A stretch of DNA of 64,000 nt from Candidatus Aminicenantota bacterium (lineage in GTDB: Bacteria; Acidobacteriota; Aminicenantia; Aminicenantales; Aminicenantaceae). The stretch is taken from assembly GCA_011772495.1 (NCBI GenBank), contig WVZL01000007.1, positions 119,475-183,474 of the forward strand, written 5' to 3'. Below the pieces are notes generated by a model. The model was not told the DNA's origin. It ran no database searches and saw only the letters and a program-made list of their open reading frames with translations. How positions within the stretch are numbered: the first letter of the stretch is position 1; every line of letters begins with the position of its first letter. A program made the translations under genes and the position numbers. Positions 29,657 through 39,148 of the stretch are shown here, piece by piece.

Positions 29657-31033
29657 CTATGACTTCTTTTTTATAATCCCTGAGATTTCATTTTTTAATT
29701 GGCTGACTATTCTTTTAGCCTTTTCATGGCTCTTGGCTTCAGCTATCAATCTGATGATGGGTTCGGTATTCGAAGGTCTGATGTGGAACCAGTGATCTTC
29801 AAACTGGATCTTTAGGCCATCCAAAAGCGAGATTTCTCCTTTATTCTGGTATTTTCTCTTCAGCTGTCTTATGAGGTAATAGGCTTGCTCCTGCGTTCCT
29901 ATGATCTTATCTTTGATCAGGTGGTATTCGGGAATCTCAGCTTGAAGTTCGGAAATGGTATGGCCTGAGGAGGCCATGTACTCTAAGATCAGGCCCATAG
30001 CTGTGAAGCTGTCCCGGCAGGGATGGATTTCAGGGAGGATCACTCCTCCGTTTCCTTCCCCTCCGATGGCAGTCTTTCCTTGCTGAGCAAGAATCTGCTC
30101 TACAACGTTTATTTCGCCGATTTTGGTCCTGATGAGAGGAACGTTAAAGCTTCTGGTGATATCATCCATCGCCTGTGACGTCGAAAGGTTGATAACAACC
30201 GGACCAGGATTTTTACTCAAAACATGTTTAGAAGCCAGGAGCAGAGTTGACTCTTCTCCAAGAGGCTCTCCTTTTTCGTTGACCACAGCTAACCGGTCAG
30301 CGTCGGCATCCTGGGCAAAGCCCACGTTAGCCTCGTTTTCGATGACTGTCTGGCAGAGCTGGGCGATATTTTCGGGAACAGGTTCTGGATGATGAGCAAA
30401 GGAACCATCAGGCACGCAATTTATAGAAATCGTCTCACATCCCAGATTTTGCAAAAATTGAGGAGCCAGCACTGCACCCGCTCCGTTAGCGCAGTCGATG
30501 GCCACCTTGAATTTCCTTTTGCTGATTAGACCGGTCTTGAAATAAGATAGCAGCTTCTTTAAATGAGGCGCGGTGGGATTCTTTTTCGATTTCGGAATCC
30601 TATATTTCTCGGCTTCAACCAGAGAAAATTCTCCCTGGTGGTAGATGTCTAGGAATTCTTCAGTCTGATGATAGTTTAAAAACAATCCTTCCTGACTTAT
30701 AAATTTTAGGCCGTTCCATTCTTTAGGATTATGACTGGCTGTGACAAATATGCCTCCTCTGGCTTTGGCTTGTTTAGTGAAAACTTGAAAGGAAGGAATA
30801 GGGCAGATTCCGACCTCTACGGGTTGACAACCGACAGATAAAAGTCCGGATAGAACAGCATTCTTTACCATGATGCCCGAGGTTCTTGAATCTTGGCCCA
30901 CAATGATAGCCCCTCCTCCTAGGTAGGTGCCATAAGCCTGGGCAAAAAAAGCCAATAGCTGGGGAGTCAGGCTTTCCCCTACGATGCCTCTGACTCCTGA
31001 GATGCTTATTTTTAAGGAGGTAACTCTCATCAT
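29657..31033 (-). CDS. glmM: Phosphoglucosamine mutase/phosphomannomutase family (intact motifs)
   Basis: TASHNPKEWNGLKF, DADADR, GEGNGGV, RPSNTEPIIRL all present. Confidence 0.85.
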   Translation of the reverse strand: MMRVTSLKISISGVRGIVGESLTPQLLAFFAQAYGTYLGGGAIIVGQDSRTSGIMVKNAVLSGLLSVGCQPVEVGICPIPSFQVFTKQAKARGGIFVTASHNPKEWNGLKFISQEGLFLNYHQTEEFLDIYHQGEFSLVEAEKYRIPKSKKNPTAPHLKKLLSYFKTGLISKRKFKVAIDCANGAGAVLAPQFLQNLGCETISINCVPDGSFAHHPEPVPENIAQLCQTVIENEANVGFAQDADADRLAVVNEKGEPLGEESTLLLASKHVLSKNPGPVVINLSTSQAMDDITRSFNVPLIRTKIGEINVVEQILAQQGKTAIGGEGNGGVILPEIHPCRDSFTAMGLILEYMASSGHTISELQAEIPEYHLIKDKIIGTQEQAYYLIRQLKRKYQNKGEISLLDGLKIQFEDHWFHIRPSNTEPIIRLIAEAKSHEKAKRIVSQLKNEISGIIKKKS

Positions 31034-32379
31034 TTCACCAAGGGGGATATAAATTGCATGACTTCTTCCGCTCTCTGCTGAGCTCTCTCTTTTGATTTGT
31101 CCTCAGATATTATCCGTATCATTGGCTCAGTAGCTGATGTTCTCACCTGAACCCAGCCGCTCTTTTCTTCAACTTTTATCCCATCTGAACTGTCAATTTT
31201 TCTATCTCGGTAGACTTTCTTGACTTCATTGACGACCGAATGAATCTTGGTGGGAGGGCAGTAAATCTTTTCTTTGACTATATGGTACTTGGGGAGGTCC
31301 TGGATCAACTGGGAAATTTTCTTCTTCCTCCTGGCGATGGTCTCTAAGATCAGTCCCATGGCGAGAAATCCATCAAAGGCGGGCTGAAATTCAGCTATAG
31401 CAATTCCGCCACTCCCTTCACCAGCTATAACTCCCTCTTCATTTATCATTGATTGGATTACGTAGGATTGCCCCACCTTGGTCTTGATGACCGGACAATT
31501 GGTTTCTCTGGCCACATCTTCGATCATTCTGGAGCTGGAATGGTTAGTGATGATGGGGCCTGGCTTTTTCTTCGAGTAATAATTGGCTATCAAGGGAAGA
31601 GTGTATTCCTCGGATAAAGTCTCCCCGTTTTCTGAAACAAGAGAGACCCGGCTGGCATCGCTGTTCAGGAGAAAACCGACATCAGCCTTGACAGCTTTGA
31701 TGATTGAAGCCACCTGTTGGGCGTTCCTCGGACGGGGTTCAGGATCGTGAGGAAAATATCCGTTTTGTTCATTGTTGATCGGAACCAATTCTGTTTGCAG
31801 AGACTTACAGAAGGAATCGATAATTTTCGCACCTGCTCCGTTGCAGGGGTCAATCACTATCTTTAATTCGGATTTTTTGATGGCTTCGACATCGAGGAAC
31901 TTCCCTAGATTTTTAAAATAAATATCCTGATAATTATCGATGGATTCGAGTTTTCCCAATCGGCCCCAAGAAGCTTTATGGTATTTTTCTAGATGGTAGA
32001 TATCCAAGACTTCCTCTCCTTGAAACGTGCTCAGGTAGGTTCCCTCTTGGTTGATAAATGTCAAGGCATTCCATTTGATATCATTATGTCCGGCAGAAAT
32101 GGATATGGCTCCTTTGGCTTTCAATCTTTTCACCATGTACTGCAGAATAGGAGCCGGACAGATTCCCAGATCCAAGACTTCACAACCCGATGAAATCAAG
32201 GCCGACAGACAGGCTGAATGAAGCATGGGGCCGGATATTCTGGTATCCCGAGCTATTAGAACGCGTTTTGAGTCTAAATAAGTGCCAAAAGCACAGGCGA
32301 AGTTCATGACCAGTTCAGGAGTAATGGTTTCCCCCACGATTCCCCTGATTCCTGATATTCCTATCTTCAAGAGCTTCAT
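31030..32379 (-). CDS. Phosphohexomutase paralog with degenerate active site (probable pseudoenzyme)
   Basis: Alignable over full length to 29657-31033, but TASHNP->SAGHND and DADADR->NSDASR; 4-nt overlap with downstream gene. Confidence 0.85.
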   Translation of the reverse strand: MKLLKIGISGIRGIVGETITPELVMNFACAFGTYLDSKRVLIARDTRISGPMLHSACLSALISSGCEVLDLGICPAPILQYMVKRLKAKGAISISAGHNDIKWNALTFINQEGTYLSTFQGEEVLDIYHLEKYHKASWGRLGKLESIDNYQDIYFKNLGKFLDVEAIKKSELKIVIDPCNGAGAKIIDSFCKSLQTELVPINNEQNGYFPHDPEPRPRNAQQVASIIKAVKADVGFLLNSDASRVSLVSENGETLSEEYTLPLIANYYSKKKPGPIITNHSSSRMIEDVARETNCPVIKTKVGQSYVIQSMINEEGVIAGEGSGGIAIAEFQPAFDGFLAMGLILETIARRKKKISQLIQDLPKYHIVKEKIYCPPTKIHSVVNEVKKVYRDRKIDSSDGIKVEEKSGWVQVRTSATEPMIRIISEDKSKERAQQRAEEVMQFISPLVK

Positions 32380-32438
32380 TCGAGATCCTTCTTCCCCCCA
32401 TTATAAACTTTTTGATTAGATTCTTGAAATAAATTAAT

Positions 32439-32667
32439 GGGGTCGGGCCAAGCTAACCAATTGATATTAAATAAATAGAGTGATTTTTTAGCGCCATTTT
32501 GAGTCTTAGAATGGCCATTCTGGGGCCAAAAACATCGGTTTAAGAGGGTAAGAGTTAAATGCTTAGAGCAGTGATTTTGCCTATAAAAAGAGCGGTTTAA
32601 GAGCAAAAAATAGGAAAAAATTGGATATATCTCGCTGATAAAAAAGGAGATAGCTTGGTCTGACCCC
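32439..32667. repeat. MITE-like element with ~17-bp terminal inverted repeats (full copy 2)
   Basis: Left GGGGTCGGGCCAAGCTA, right TAGCTTGGTCTGACCCC; interior shared with 27101 copy. Confidence 0.8.
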
Positions 32668-32684
32668 ATTAATAGGAGGGGAGA

Positions 32685-32753
32685 GGGGAGCCAGGCTAGC
32701 GAGTCCTGGCTCCCCTTGGTTAATGATCACCTGGGGCTTTTGCCCGGTGATCA
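32685..32753. terminator. Two tandem strong hairpins downstream of the M56 gene
   Basis: GGGGAGCCAGG-9nt-CCTGGCTCCCC (11 bp) then TGATCACC...GGGC-TTTT-GCCC...GGTGATCA. Confidence 0.6.
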
Positions 32754-32799
32754 TCAGGTCATTCCATCATAACGCCACTTCGTTCTTACTCAGCCCTTC

Positions 32800-34440
32800 T
32801 TACTTCTTCTCCTTTTTCTTTTGCTCTTCCATCATTTTTTTCAGCTCAGCCAGTTTCTCTTTGATCATTTTTCTCTTTTCCGGGTCTTCAGTGTTTTTTA
32901 GCTTTTCTTTAAGTTCGAGCTCCACCTGTTCATATGTCTTTATGTTCACAATTGTTGCTTCTCCCTCTGCTTCTTTCAGCTTCTGTATCTTTTTCTTGAT
33001 TGCCGCTTTTTTTTCAGGGTCATCGGTGTTTTTATATGCTTCTTTCAGTTCAGCTATGACAACCGGGACCTTATGCACTTGGACCACCACTTGATTGTTC
33101 TTTATGGCCTCTTTTGTTTTCTGGATTTGTACCAACTTCTCCTTTATCATCTTCTTTTTTTCAGGGTCATCGGTCTCTTTATAGGCTGCTTTCAGTTCTT
33201 TCTCTTTCAGCGAGAGTTCTTTGACTTTATTCTCCGTAGCTTTCATCTTCTCATATTTCGCTAACTTCTTCTTTATCTGAGCTCGTTTTTCCGGGTCTTC
33301 GGTGGTTTCTAACTTTTTCTTCAGCTCAAGATAATGAGCCTTCATCTCTTCTTTCTTTTTTTCTGTTTTGATCATCAGATACAATTGTTCGAGTTTCTTC
33401 TTTATGGCTTCTCTTTTCTCCGGGTCTTCAGTCTTTTCCAGAGCCTTTTTCAACTTTTTCTCTTTCTCCATGTACTCTTTTTGCATCTTCTTTTCTTTGG
33501 CTTTCTTTTCTTCTTCTGTTTGAGCTGTGACTTTGGAATCGTCCTGGGAGAGTGTGGCCTTATCAACACTATCTTTTTCGGCAGGTGCTTTAGCAGGTTT
33601 TGATTCGGCAAAGGCCAGCACTAAAAGGGCGATGATCGGCAGGATCAACAGGACCTTGAATTTTGCCCTTCCCCTGGATTTGATTTTCTCCATCATGGTT
33701 ATCCTCCTTTTGATTTGTGAATGATTGAAATTGTTCGCGAATTCAAACAATTTCATACCCACATGCTGCTCGAAGATGAGCACTTGATACTTCGCCTTGC
33801 TGCAGCCCTGCGCAATGACTGCATTGTCAGCTAAGTATTCATGTGTTTCTTTCAATGATTTTTTGTACGGCCATACAAAAGGATTAAACCATTGGAAAAT
33901 GGCTAGCAATTCCATGAGAATCAAATCTATGGAATGATACTGCTTTATGTGAACCAATTCATGGGAGATGATTCGGCTGAAATCCGGCTCAGAAATATCA
34001 GACTTATTCACGAATAAGAAGTTAAAGAATGAAAAGGGAGCGGAATTTTTTTCGAGGAAAACAACATTCACTCCGTTAAACTTTTGGGAGCCGTATTTTT
34101 TTATCAACAGGAATAATTGGACGAGCTTATAAATAAAGCGCAGCAGGAAAAGCCCGGCGCCAACCAGGAATATCAATCCTAAAACATCAATGGTTCCTGG
34201 ATATTGAACTTGGGTTCCTCCCGGGAGCCCGGCGACGTATGTTTTCTCGACTAAAGGCCTGGCGGGAAACGGAGAGGGAATCTTAAGAAGCGGGATAAGA
34301 AATGAGATGGGAATAGAAAACAGTAAGAAAAATCGGTTGATCAAGAAAAAGGTTTCCTTTTTTAGGCAAGCCCAATAAACGATATAAAAAAGAGCCAGGC
34401 AAACTCCAGATTCGATAAGATATAAAATTGTATTATTCAT
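32800..34440 (-). CDS. M56 (BlaR1/MecR1-type) membrane metallopeptidase with Lys/Glu-rich repeat tail
   Basis: HELVHIKQYHSID and EYLADNAV peptidase motifs; tail contains five (E/D)DPEK(R/K)xxIKxKL repeats; no penicillin-binding sensor domain. Confidence 0.82.
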   Translation of the reverse strand: MNNTILYLIESGVCLALFYIVYWACLKKETFFLINRFFLLFSIPISFLIPLLKIPSPFPARPLVEKTYVAGLPGGTQVQYPGTIDVLGLIFLVGAGLFLLRFIYKLVQLFLLIKKYGSQKFNGVNVVFLEKNSAPFSFFNFLFVNKSDISEPDFSRIISHELVHIKQYHSIDLILMELLAIFQWFNPFVWPYKKSLKETHEYLADNAVIAQGCSKAKYQVLIFEQHVGMKLFEFANNFNHSQIKRRITMMEKIKSRGRAKFKVLLILPIIALLVLAFAESKPAKAPAEKDSVDKATLSQDDSKVTAQTEEEKKAKEKKMQKEYMEKEKKLKKALEKTEDPEKREAIKKKLEQLYLMIKTEKKKEEMKAHYLELKKKLETTEDPEKRAQIKKKLAKYEKMKATENKVKELSLKEKELKAAYKETDDPEKKKMIKEKLVQIQKTKEAIKNNQVVVQVHKVPVVIAELKEAYKNTDDPEKKAAIKKKIQKLKEAEGEATIVNIKTYEQVELELKEKLKNTEDPEKRKMIKEKLAELKKMMEEQKKKEKK

Positions 34441-34819
34441 TTTCGCCTCTCTTCTGTTTTTTTATTTCCTCGTTGATCATTTTTCTGAGCTCTTCCAACT
34501 CCTCGATACTAATGTTTTCTTCACTGGTAAAAAAGGAGACCATTTCTCTGAAGGAATCGCTGAAATAATTCTTCATGATGTTTTTCAGGTAAGCTTTAGT
34601 GTATTCCTCTTTATGTATAACTGGAAAATATTCGTGAGAGTTGCCGTAGGCTTGGTGGGAGACAAAGCCCTTTTTTTCCAGGATCCTGATGATGGTCGAT
34701 ACTGTGTTATAGGCTGGTTTTGGCTGAGGAAGATGTTTGATGATATCCTTAACGAAGCCTCTTTCCAGCTCCCATAAAATTTGCATGATTTGTTCTTCGG
34801 CTTTGGTTAATTTTTTCAT
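34433..34819 (-). CDS. BlaI/MecI/CopY-family transcriptional repressor
   Basis: LTKAEEQIMQILWELERGFVKDI...PAYNTVSTIIRILEKKGFVSHQ; overlaps M56 gene by 8 nt. Confidence 0.9.
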   Translation of the reverse strand: MKKLTKAEEQIMQILWELERGFVKDIIKHLPQPKPAYNTVSTIIRILEKKGFVSHQAYGNSHEYFPVIHKEEYTKAYLKNIMKNYFSDSFREMVSFFTSEENISIEELEELRKMINEEIKKQKRGENE

Positions 34820-34835
34820 GGTACCTTTAATATAT

Positions 34836-34871
34836 AACTAATCTATTAGTTTGTCAACTAAATTTTTAGTT
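34836..34871. promoter_or_regulatory. Twin BlaI-operator-like palindromes
   Basis: AACTAATCTATTAGTT (34836-34851) and AACTAAATTTTTAGTT (34856-34871), 20 bp centre to centre, just upstream of blaI. Confidence 0.65.
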
Positions 34872-34951
34872 AGATTTAAATTTATTTTGCATATTTTCCC
34901 GTAAAAGTTTTAATATGAATCTTCATGATATAAAGGAATCGAGGCCTACCT

Positions 34952-35563
34952 ATGTTTGACAGCATCTTTGAAATTTTCTGGTTAATCGGTCTGGTGGTGG
35001 GGTCGGTGATACGAGGAGTCTATGCCAAGCGGCCCAAAAAAGATGAAATTGCAGTCGACCACAAAATAAGGCTTGAACGGTTACTGCTCTTCCTGTCGTC
35101 TTTGGGACTGATCGTCCTGCCGCTTTTTTACGTGTTTTCACCTTGGCTGGACTTCGCTGATTATCGTCTGCCCGATTGGGCGGGCTGGATTGGCGTGGCC
35201 ATCTTTGCTTTTGCGTTGTGGCTGCTCTGGAAAGCACATGATGACCTGGGGCATAGTTTCTCGCCATCGGTGCAGCTCAAGAAAGAACATGCGCTCGTGA
35301 CTCTAGGAGTCTTCCGGCTCATCCGGCATCCGATCTATGCTGCCCACGGAATATGGGGAATCGCTCAGGCTTTATTGCTGCAGAACTGGATTGCAGGATT
35401 ATCCATGCTGGTATTTTTCCTGCCTTTATACCTTGCGAGAGTTCCACGCGAGGAACAGATGATGCTCGAGCGCTTCGGGGAAGAGTATCGTGAGTACATG
35501 AATAAGACCGGCCGAGTCCTCCCCAAGTTTTCCAATTTGGGTTCGGGCCGAGAAATGAGATGA
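34952..35563 (+). CDS. ICMT/PEMT-like membrane methyltransferase
   Basis: LGVFRLIRHPIYAAHGIW...PREEQMMLERFGEEYREYMNKTGR signature. Confidence 0.82.
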   Translation: MFDSIFEIFWLIGLVVGSVIRGVYAKRPKKDEIAVDHKIRLERLLLFLSSLGLIVLPLFYVFSPWLDFADYRLPDWAGWIGVAIFAFALWLLWKAHDDLGHSFSPSVQLKKEHALVTLGVFRLIRHPIYAAHGIWGIAQALLLQNWIAGLSMLVFFLPLYLARVPREEQMMLERFGEEYREYMNKTGRVLPKFSNLGSGREMR

Positions 35564-35619
35564 TTTTTATCAAAGTCTCGTTTGGCTATAACAGATCTCG
35601 TGAATTCCTGCCCTAGCTT

Positions 35620-36813
35620 TTAAGACTCTGCTGGCTTTGCTCCTTCAAAATCCTGGAAGCGACGTAGAATTAAAACTAAAGCTATGATTCCATACCCGAA
35701 AAAGTAGATTCCCATGAGGATGAAAGCTATCGAGAGGGAGAATGAATCCGCCAGTTTACCGAAAGCCGGAGAAAGAATCACAAAAGACAGGCTTCCGGCC
35801 ATGTTCGCCACGGACAAAACTGTGGCTCTAACTTCTGACTTGATGAGGCGGTTCAGGTAATCCATGAGTAAAGGGAAAGCGTAGCCCCACAAGAAAGCGT
35901 TGAGAAGTATCAAGGGAATCAATAAAAAGGTCTTGAAGATTCCGAGCAGTATAAAGGTAGGAGCAATGAGCAGTAGAATTAGAAATGATCTTCTCTCTCC
36001 GAACATCTTTTCCAGGTCCTGGGCTTTCCTGGAGCCGAAGCCGCTGGCTAATTGAAAGGCAGCAAACAGGATGCCAAAATACCCGATACTTATCCCGATG
36101 GATTCGTAGTACAGAAAGTAAGCCCAGACACCGACAACCCCGGTACTCATAATCATGGCCGCGTAGAATATGAGCAACCTCAACTGCGGATGGGCGAAGC
36201 TGAATCGGCAGATCCTCAGGATGTCCATCAATGGATTTTGTGCTTTTAGCTTTTTCCGCTCGGGTTCGATCAAGGAAAGAGCAAACGGAAGCATCAATGA
36301 GCTGGTAGCGATGTTAATATAGAAAGGCAGGCGCAGGAATACTAAGGCGAAAAGCCCTCCCAGGATAGAAGCCAGGGCTGTACCTATCCGGGTGTAATAG
36401 AATGATCTCCCCTCGAATTTCTTGTATTCAGACTCTTCATTCAATTGAATCAGCGTGTCGTAGATCAGGGCTGAATCACAACCTGACCGCATACTGTTGG
36501 CTAAAGCGATGATGAATTCGGCCACGATGAAGGAGAGAAAGGTATGGGTAAGGGCGTACACTGCCAGGCCGACCGGCATGAAAATTGCACCCAGCACCAT
36601 TGTTTTCTTCCGACCGATGACATCAGCCAGGTAGCCGGAGGGAATTTCAAGAATCAGGATCGAAAGGGCATAGGCTGCCTGGATAGTGAAGATCTGGGTT
36701 GAGTTGAGGTTGTTGGATTCATAATAGGGAATCAATATCGGGATGATCAGATAGAACTCACCCAGGAACTTGTAGAAATAGATCTTCCAGAGATTTGTCC
36801 TGATGTTTGTCAT
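35620..36813 (-). CDS. Major facilitator superfamily (MFS) transporter
   Basis: About 12 TM; ILEIPSGYLADVIGRKKTMVLG loop motif; probable start MTNIRTNLWK at 36813. Confidence 0.85.
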   Translation of the reverse strand: MTNIRTNLWKIYFYKFLGEFYLIIPILIPYYESNNLNSTQIFTIQAAYALSILILEIPSGYLADVIGRKKTMVLGAIFMPVGLAVYALTHTFLSFIVAEFIIALANSMRSGCDSALIYDTLIQLNEESEYKKFEGRSFYYTRIGTALASILGGLFALVFLRLPFYINIATSSLMLPFALSLIEPERKKLKAQNPLMDILRICRFSFAHPQLRLLIFYAAMIMSTGVVGVWAYFLYYESIGISIGYFGILFAAFQLASGFGSRKAQDLEKMFGERRSFLILLLIAPTFILLGIFKTFLLIPLILLNAFLWGYAFPLLMDYLNRLIKSEVRATVLSVANMAGSLSFVILSPAFGKLADSFSLSIAFILMGIYFFGYGIIALVLILRRFQDFEGAKPAES

Positions 36814-36991
36814 TTTTCCATCATTTAAAAAATTGATAGTATTACAAAAACGCAATCCAAAGCAAAGAAAATGTTAGGGGAGATTCATCGCTCATCTAAG
36901 ATCGAATGATATCTTAGCTACAAATCTTGATGGTTTTAATGATCTGGAGATTGATATAGAGGAAATAGGGATGAGGCTGGGTTTGAACGTT

Positions 36992-39127
36992 CTATTTCTG
37001 CTGTTTAACTGTCCCGATCGCCCAAGCTGCTGCTTTTCTTAGCACATTTCTCGGAGATTTCATTTTTACTGCCTTTTCCAGGAAGGGAAGTTGTGATTGA
37101 TCGCCGCATTTCCCTATTGATCTCAAAGCTTCGGCCTGGGCCATGTAGCTGTCATCTTTTTCAAATTGCTCCTTAAAAAAGAGAATGAATTCAGGGTTTT
37201 TATAATCTCCAAGAATTCTTAAGGCAGTTGTTCTGACTTTTGAATTTTTATCCGTGGTCATGTTTTTATACAGATCAACATGCTCCCTCTGTTTAAGCTT
37301 TCCCAAGGTTTCGAGAGCGCTTCTTCTCACGGCCCAGAATTCATCTTCCTGAGCGCTATGGATCAAGCTGTTTACAGCACAGGTGTTGTCTTTAAATCGT
37401 GCTAGCTGTGAGGCGGCCCAGCTCCTGCCGATAACATCATCATTTTTGAGTTGATAGAGGAGTTCTTCCAGGCTTTTATCGAACCTCAATTCCTTCAAGA
37501 GGTAATTCCCTTCATCAAACCTAACCAGGAGAGGCTTCTCTTTCACAGAAAGTTCGAACACCTGTTCTTTCTGTTTTATCCATACTTTTTTTGATGTTTT
37601 TTCTTCCGGAGTGACAACTCCTATTATCACCGGCATCTTATAGACCGGAATGCCTATAGATGTATCCTGCGTTTGAATCACCTTCAGTTTGAGTTTTTGG
37701 CTTTGTTCATCCCAGCTGTAGCTGATATCAAAGACCGGATGTCCTGGCTTAAGAATAAACTGCTCGAAAAACCAGTCAAGGTTCTGACCTGTCACATCTT
37801 TTACAGCGACCATAAAATCATGGGTGTCAACGGCCTGAAACTCATGTTTATGCAAGAAGTGTCGAAGAGTTCTGAAGAAAGGTTTATCTCCCATGATGAA
37901 GCGTAACATGTGGAGAACAGCAGCCCCTTTGGGATAAGTGTGACTGTCAAAGTTGTCTTGCGGTCGGTCATAACGGTCAAAAACAATGGGACGCATGTAT
38001 TCTGTATGGGCCTCCCTTAAGTACTGGTTCTTTTTCCTGAGCAGATCATAGGCCCCTTCATCTTCTCCCTTATCATAACGGGTGTAAAGATAATCGGAAT
38101 AGGTACCAAAGCTTTCGTTTAACCAGGTATGTGCCCAGGACCGCAAGGTGATGAGGTCTCCCCACCACTGGTGAGCGACTTCATGGGCAATGACTGTCTC
38201 CCAGGAAAAATCCTGCTCTGCTCTTTTATCGTGGATGACTTGTTCACCGAGGACTGTAGCTGAGGTGGCTTCAGCGCCTCCTCCTTGCCGAGGTGTGGTG
38301 ACTTGGTCATATTTTGCCCAGGGATATTCATATCCGAAAAGTTTATTGAAGAAATCAATCATGGAGGGAGTTTTCTTAAATATCCATCGGGCATCCTCCA
38401 CATCTTTCTCATAGACCCAGTAGTTCACCGGCAGCGAACCGAGAGTGTCTTGGATAATTTCAAAAGGACCGATAGCCAGCATGAAAAGATAGGTGGAATG
38501 GGGAAGCTCCTGCGACCAATGGTAGGTTTTAGTGCTGTTCTTTATGTCCTCTTTTACGCTGACCAGCCTCCCGTTTGAAAGCACTCTGTAATCATCCTGA
38601 ACGGTTACGATCAGCTCATTGGTCACTTTATCATGAGGATAGTCATAACAGGGGAACCAGTGATGAGCATATTCGGGCCAGGAGACTGTCGATACCATCT
38701 TGGGATTAGTGGGTTTTTCGTCATCGAAAAAAAGCCCGTGTTTTGGATCCTGGGCGTGGTATTTTACGGTGAAGGTCGCAGTCTCACCATAGCCGTAAGC
38801 TCTGGAAAGCTGGACAGTGAGATGCCTGTCTGTTTGTTTAAATTCAAGGGGGTGGTTCTGTGAGTTCGCAACAGCGGTCACAACTAATTCCTCTGCATCC
38901 AGGACGCATTCTTGGAAGTCATCTTTTAATGGAATCAATGTCACTCTGTTTTCTCCCCAGAAATACTTCTTATCTAAATCAAAGGTAAGAGTTATGCGGT
39001 AGTGCTGGGCATCGTAATCATGGCTCCTTTCATAGGTGAGTGGTCTCTGGTAGACATCGATTTTTTGGGCCTGCAGCCAACAAGAAAATGAAACCAGTAT
39101 TAATAATACGGCGAAGGATTTTTTCAT
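36992..39127 (-). CDS. M1-family metallo-aminopeptidase with C-terminal HEAT-like repeats
   Basis: HEVAHQWWGDLITLRSWAHTWLNESF; GGGAEATSATVLGE; signal peptide. Confidence 0.92.
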   Translation of the reverse strand: MKKSFAVLLILVSFSCWLQAQKIDVYQRPLTYERSHDYDAQHYRITLTFDLDKKYFWGENRVTLIPLKDDFQECVLDAEELVVTAVANSQNHPLEFKQTDRHLTVQLSRAYGYGETATFTVKYHAQDPKHGLFFDDEKPTNPKMVSTVSWPEYAHHWFPCYDYPHDKVTNELIVTVQDDYRVLSNGRLVSVKEDIKNSTKTYHWSQELPHSTYLFMLAIGPFEIIQDTLGSLPVNYWVYEKDVEDARWIFKKTPSMIDFFNKLFGYEYPWAKYDQVTTPRQGGGAEATSATVLGEQVIHDKRAEQDFSWETVIAHEVAHQWWGDLITLRSWAHTWLNESFGTYSDYLYTRYDKGEDEGAYDLLRKKNQYLREAHTEYMRPIVFDRYDRPQDNFDSHTYPKGAAVLHMLRFIMGDKPFFRTLRHFLHKHEFQAVDTHDFMVAVKDVTGQNLDWFFEQFILKPGHPVFDISYSWDEQSQKLKLKVIQTQDTSIGIPVYKMPVIIGVVTPEEKTSKKVWIKQKEQVFELSVKEKPLLVRFDEGNYLLKELRFDKSLEELLYQLKNDDVIGRSWAASQLARFKDNTCAVNSLIHSAQEDEFWAVRRSALETLGKLKQREHVDLYKNMTTDKNSKVRTTALRILGDYKNPEFILFFKEQFEKDDSYMAQAEALRSIGKCGDQSQLPFLEKAVKMKSPRNVLRKAAAWAIGTVKQQK

Positions 39128-39148
39128 GATTCAGCTCCTGGTGAGAGA

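Noticed and set aside
33334-33603. Plus-strand ORFs (32723-33603) rich in Phe/Leu
   Set aside because: Antisense shadows of the Lys/Glu-rich repeat tail of the M56 gene; no RBS or independent signal.
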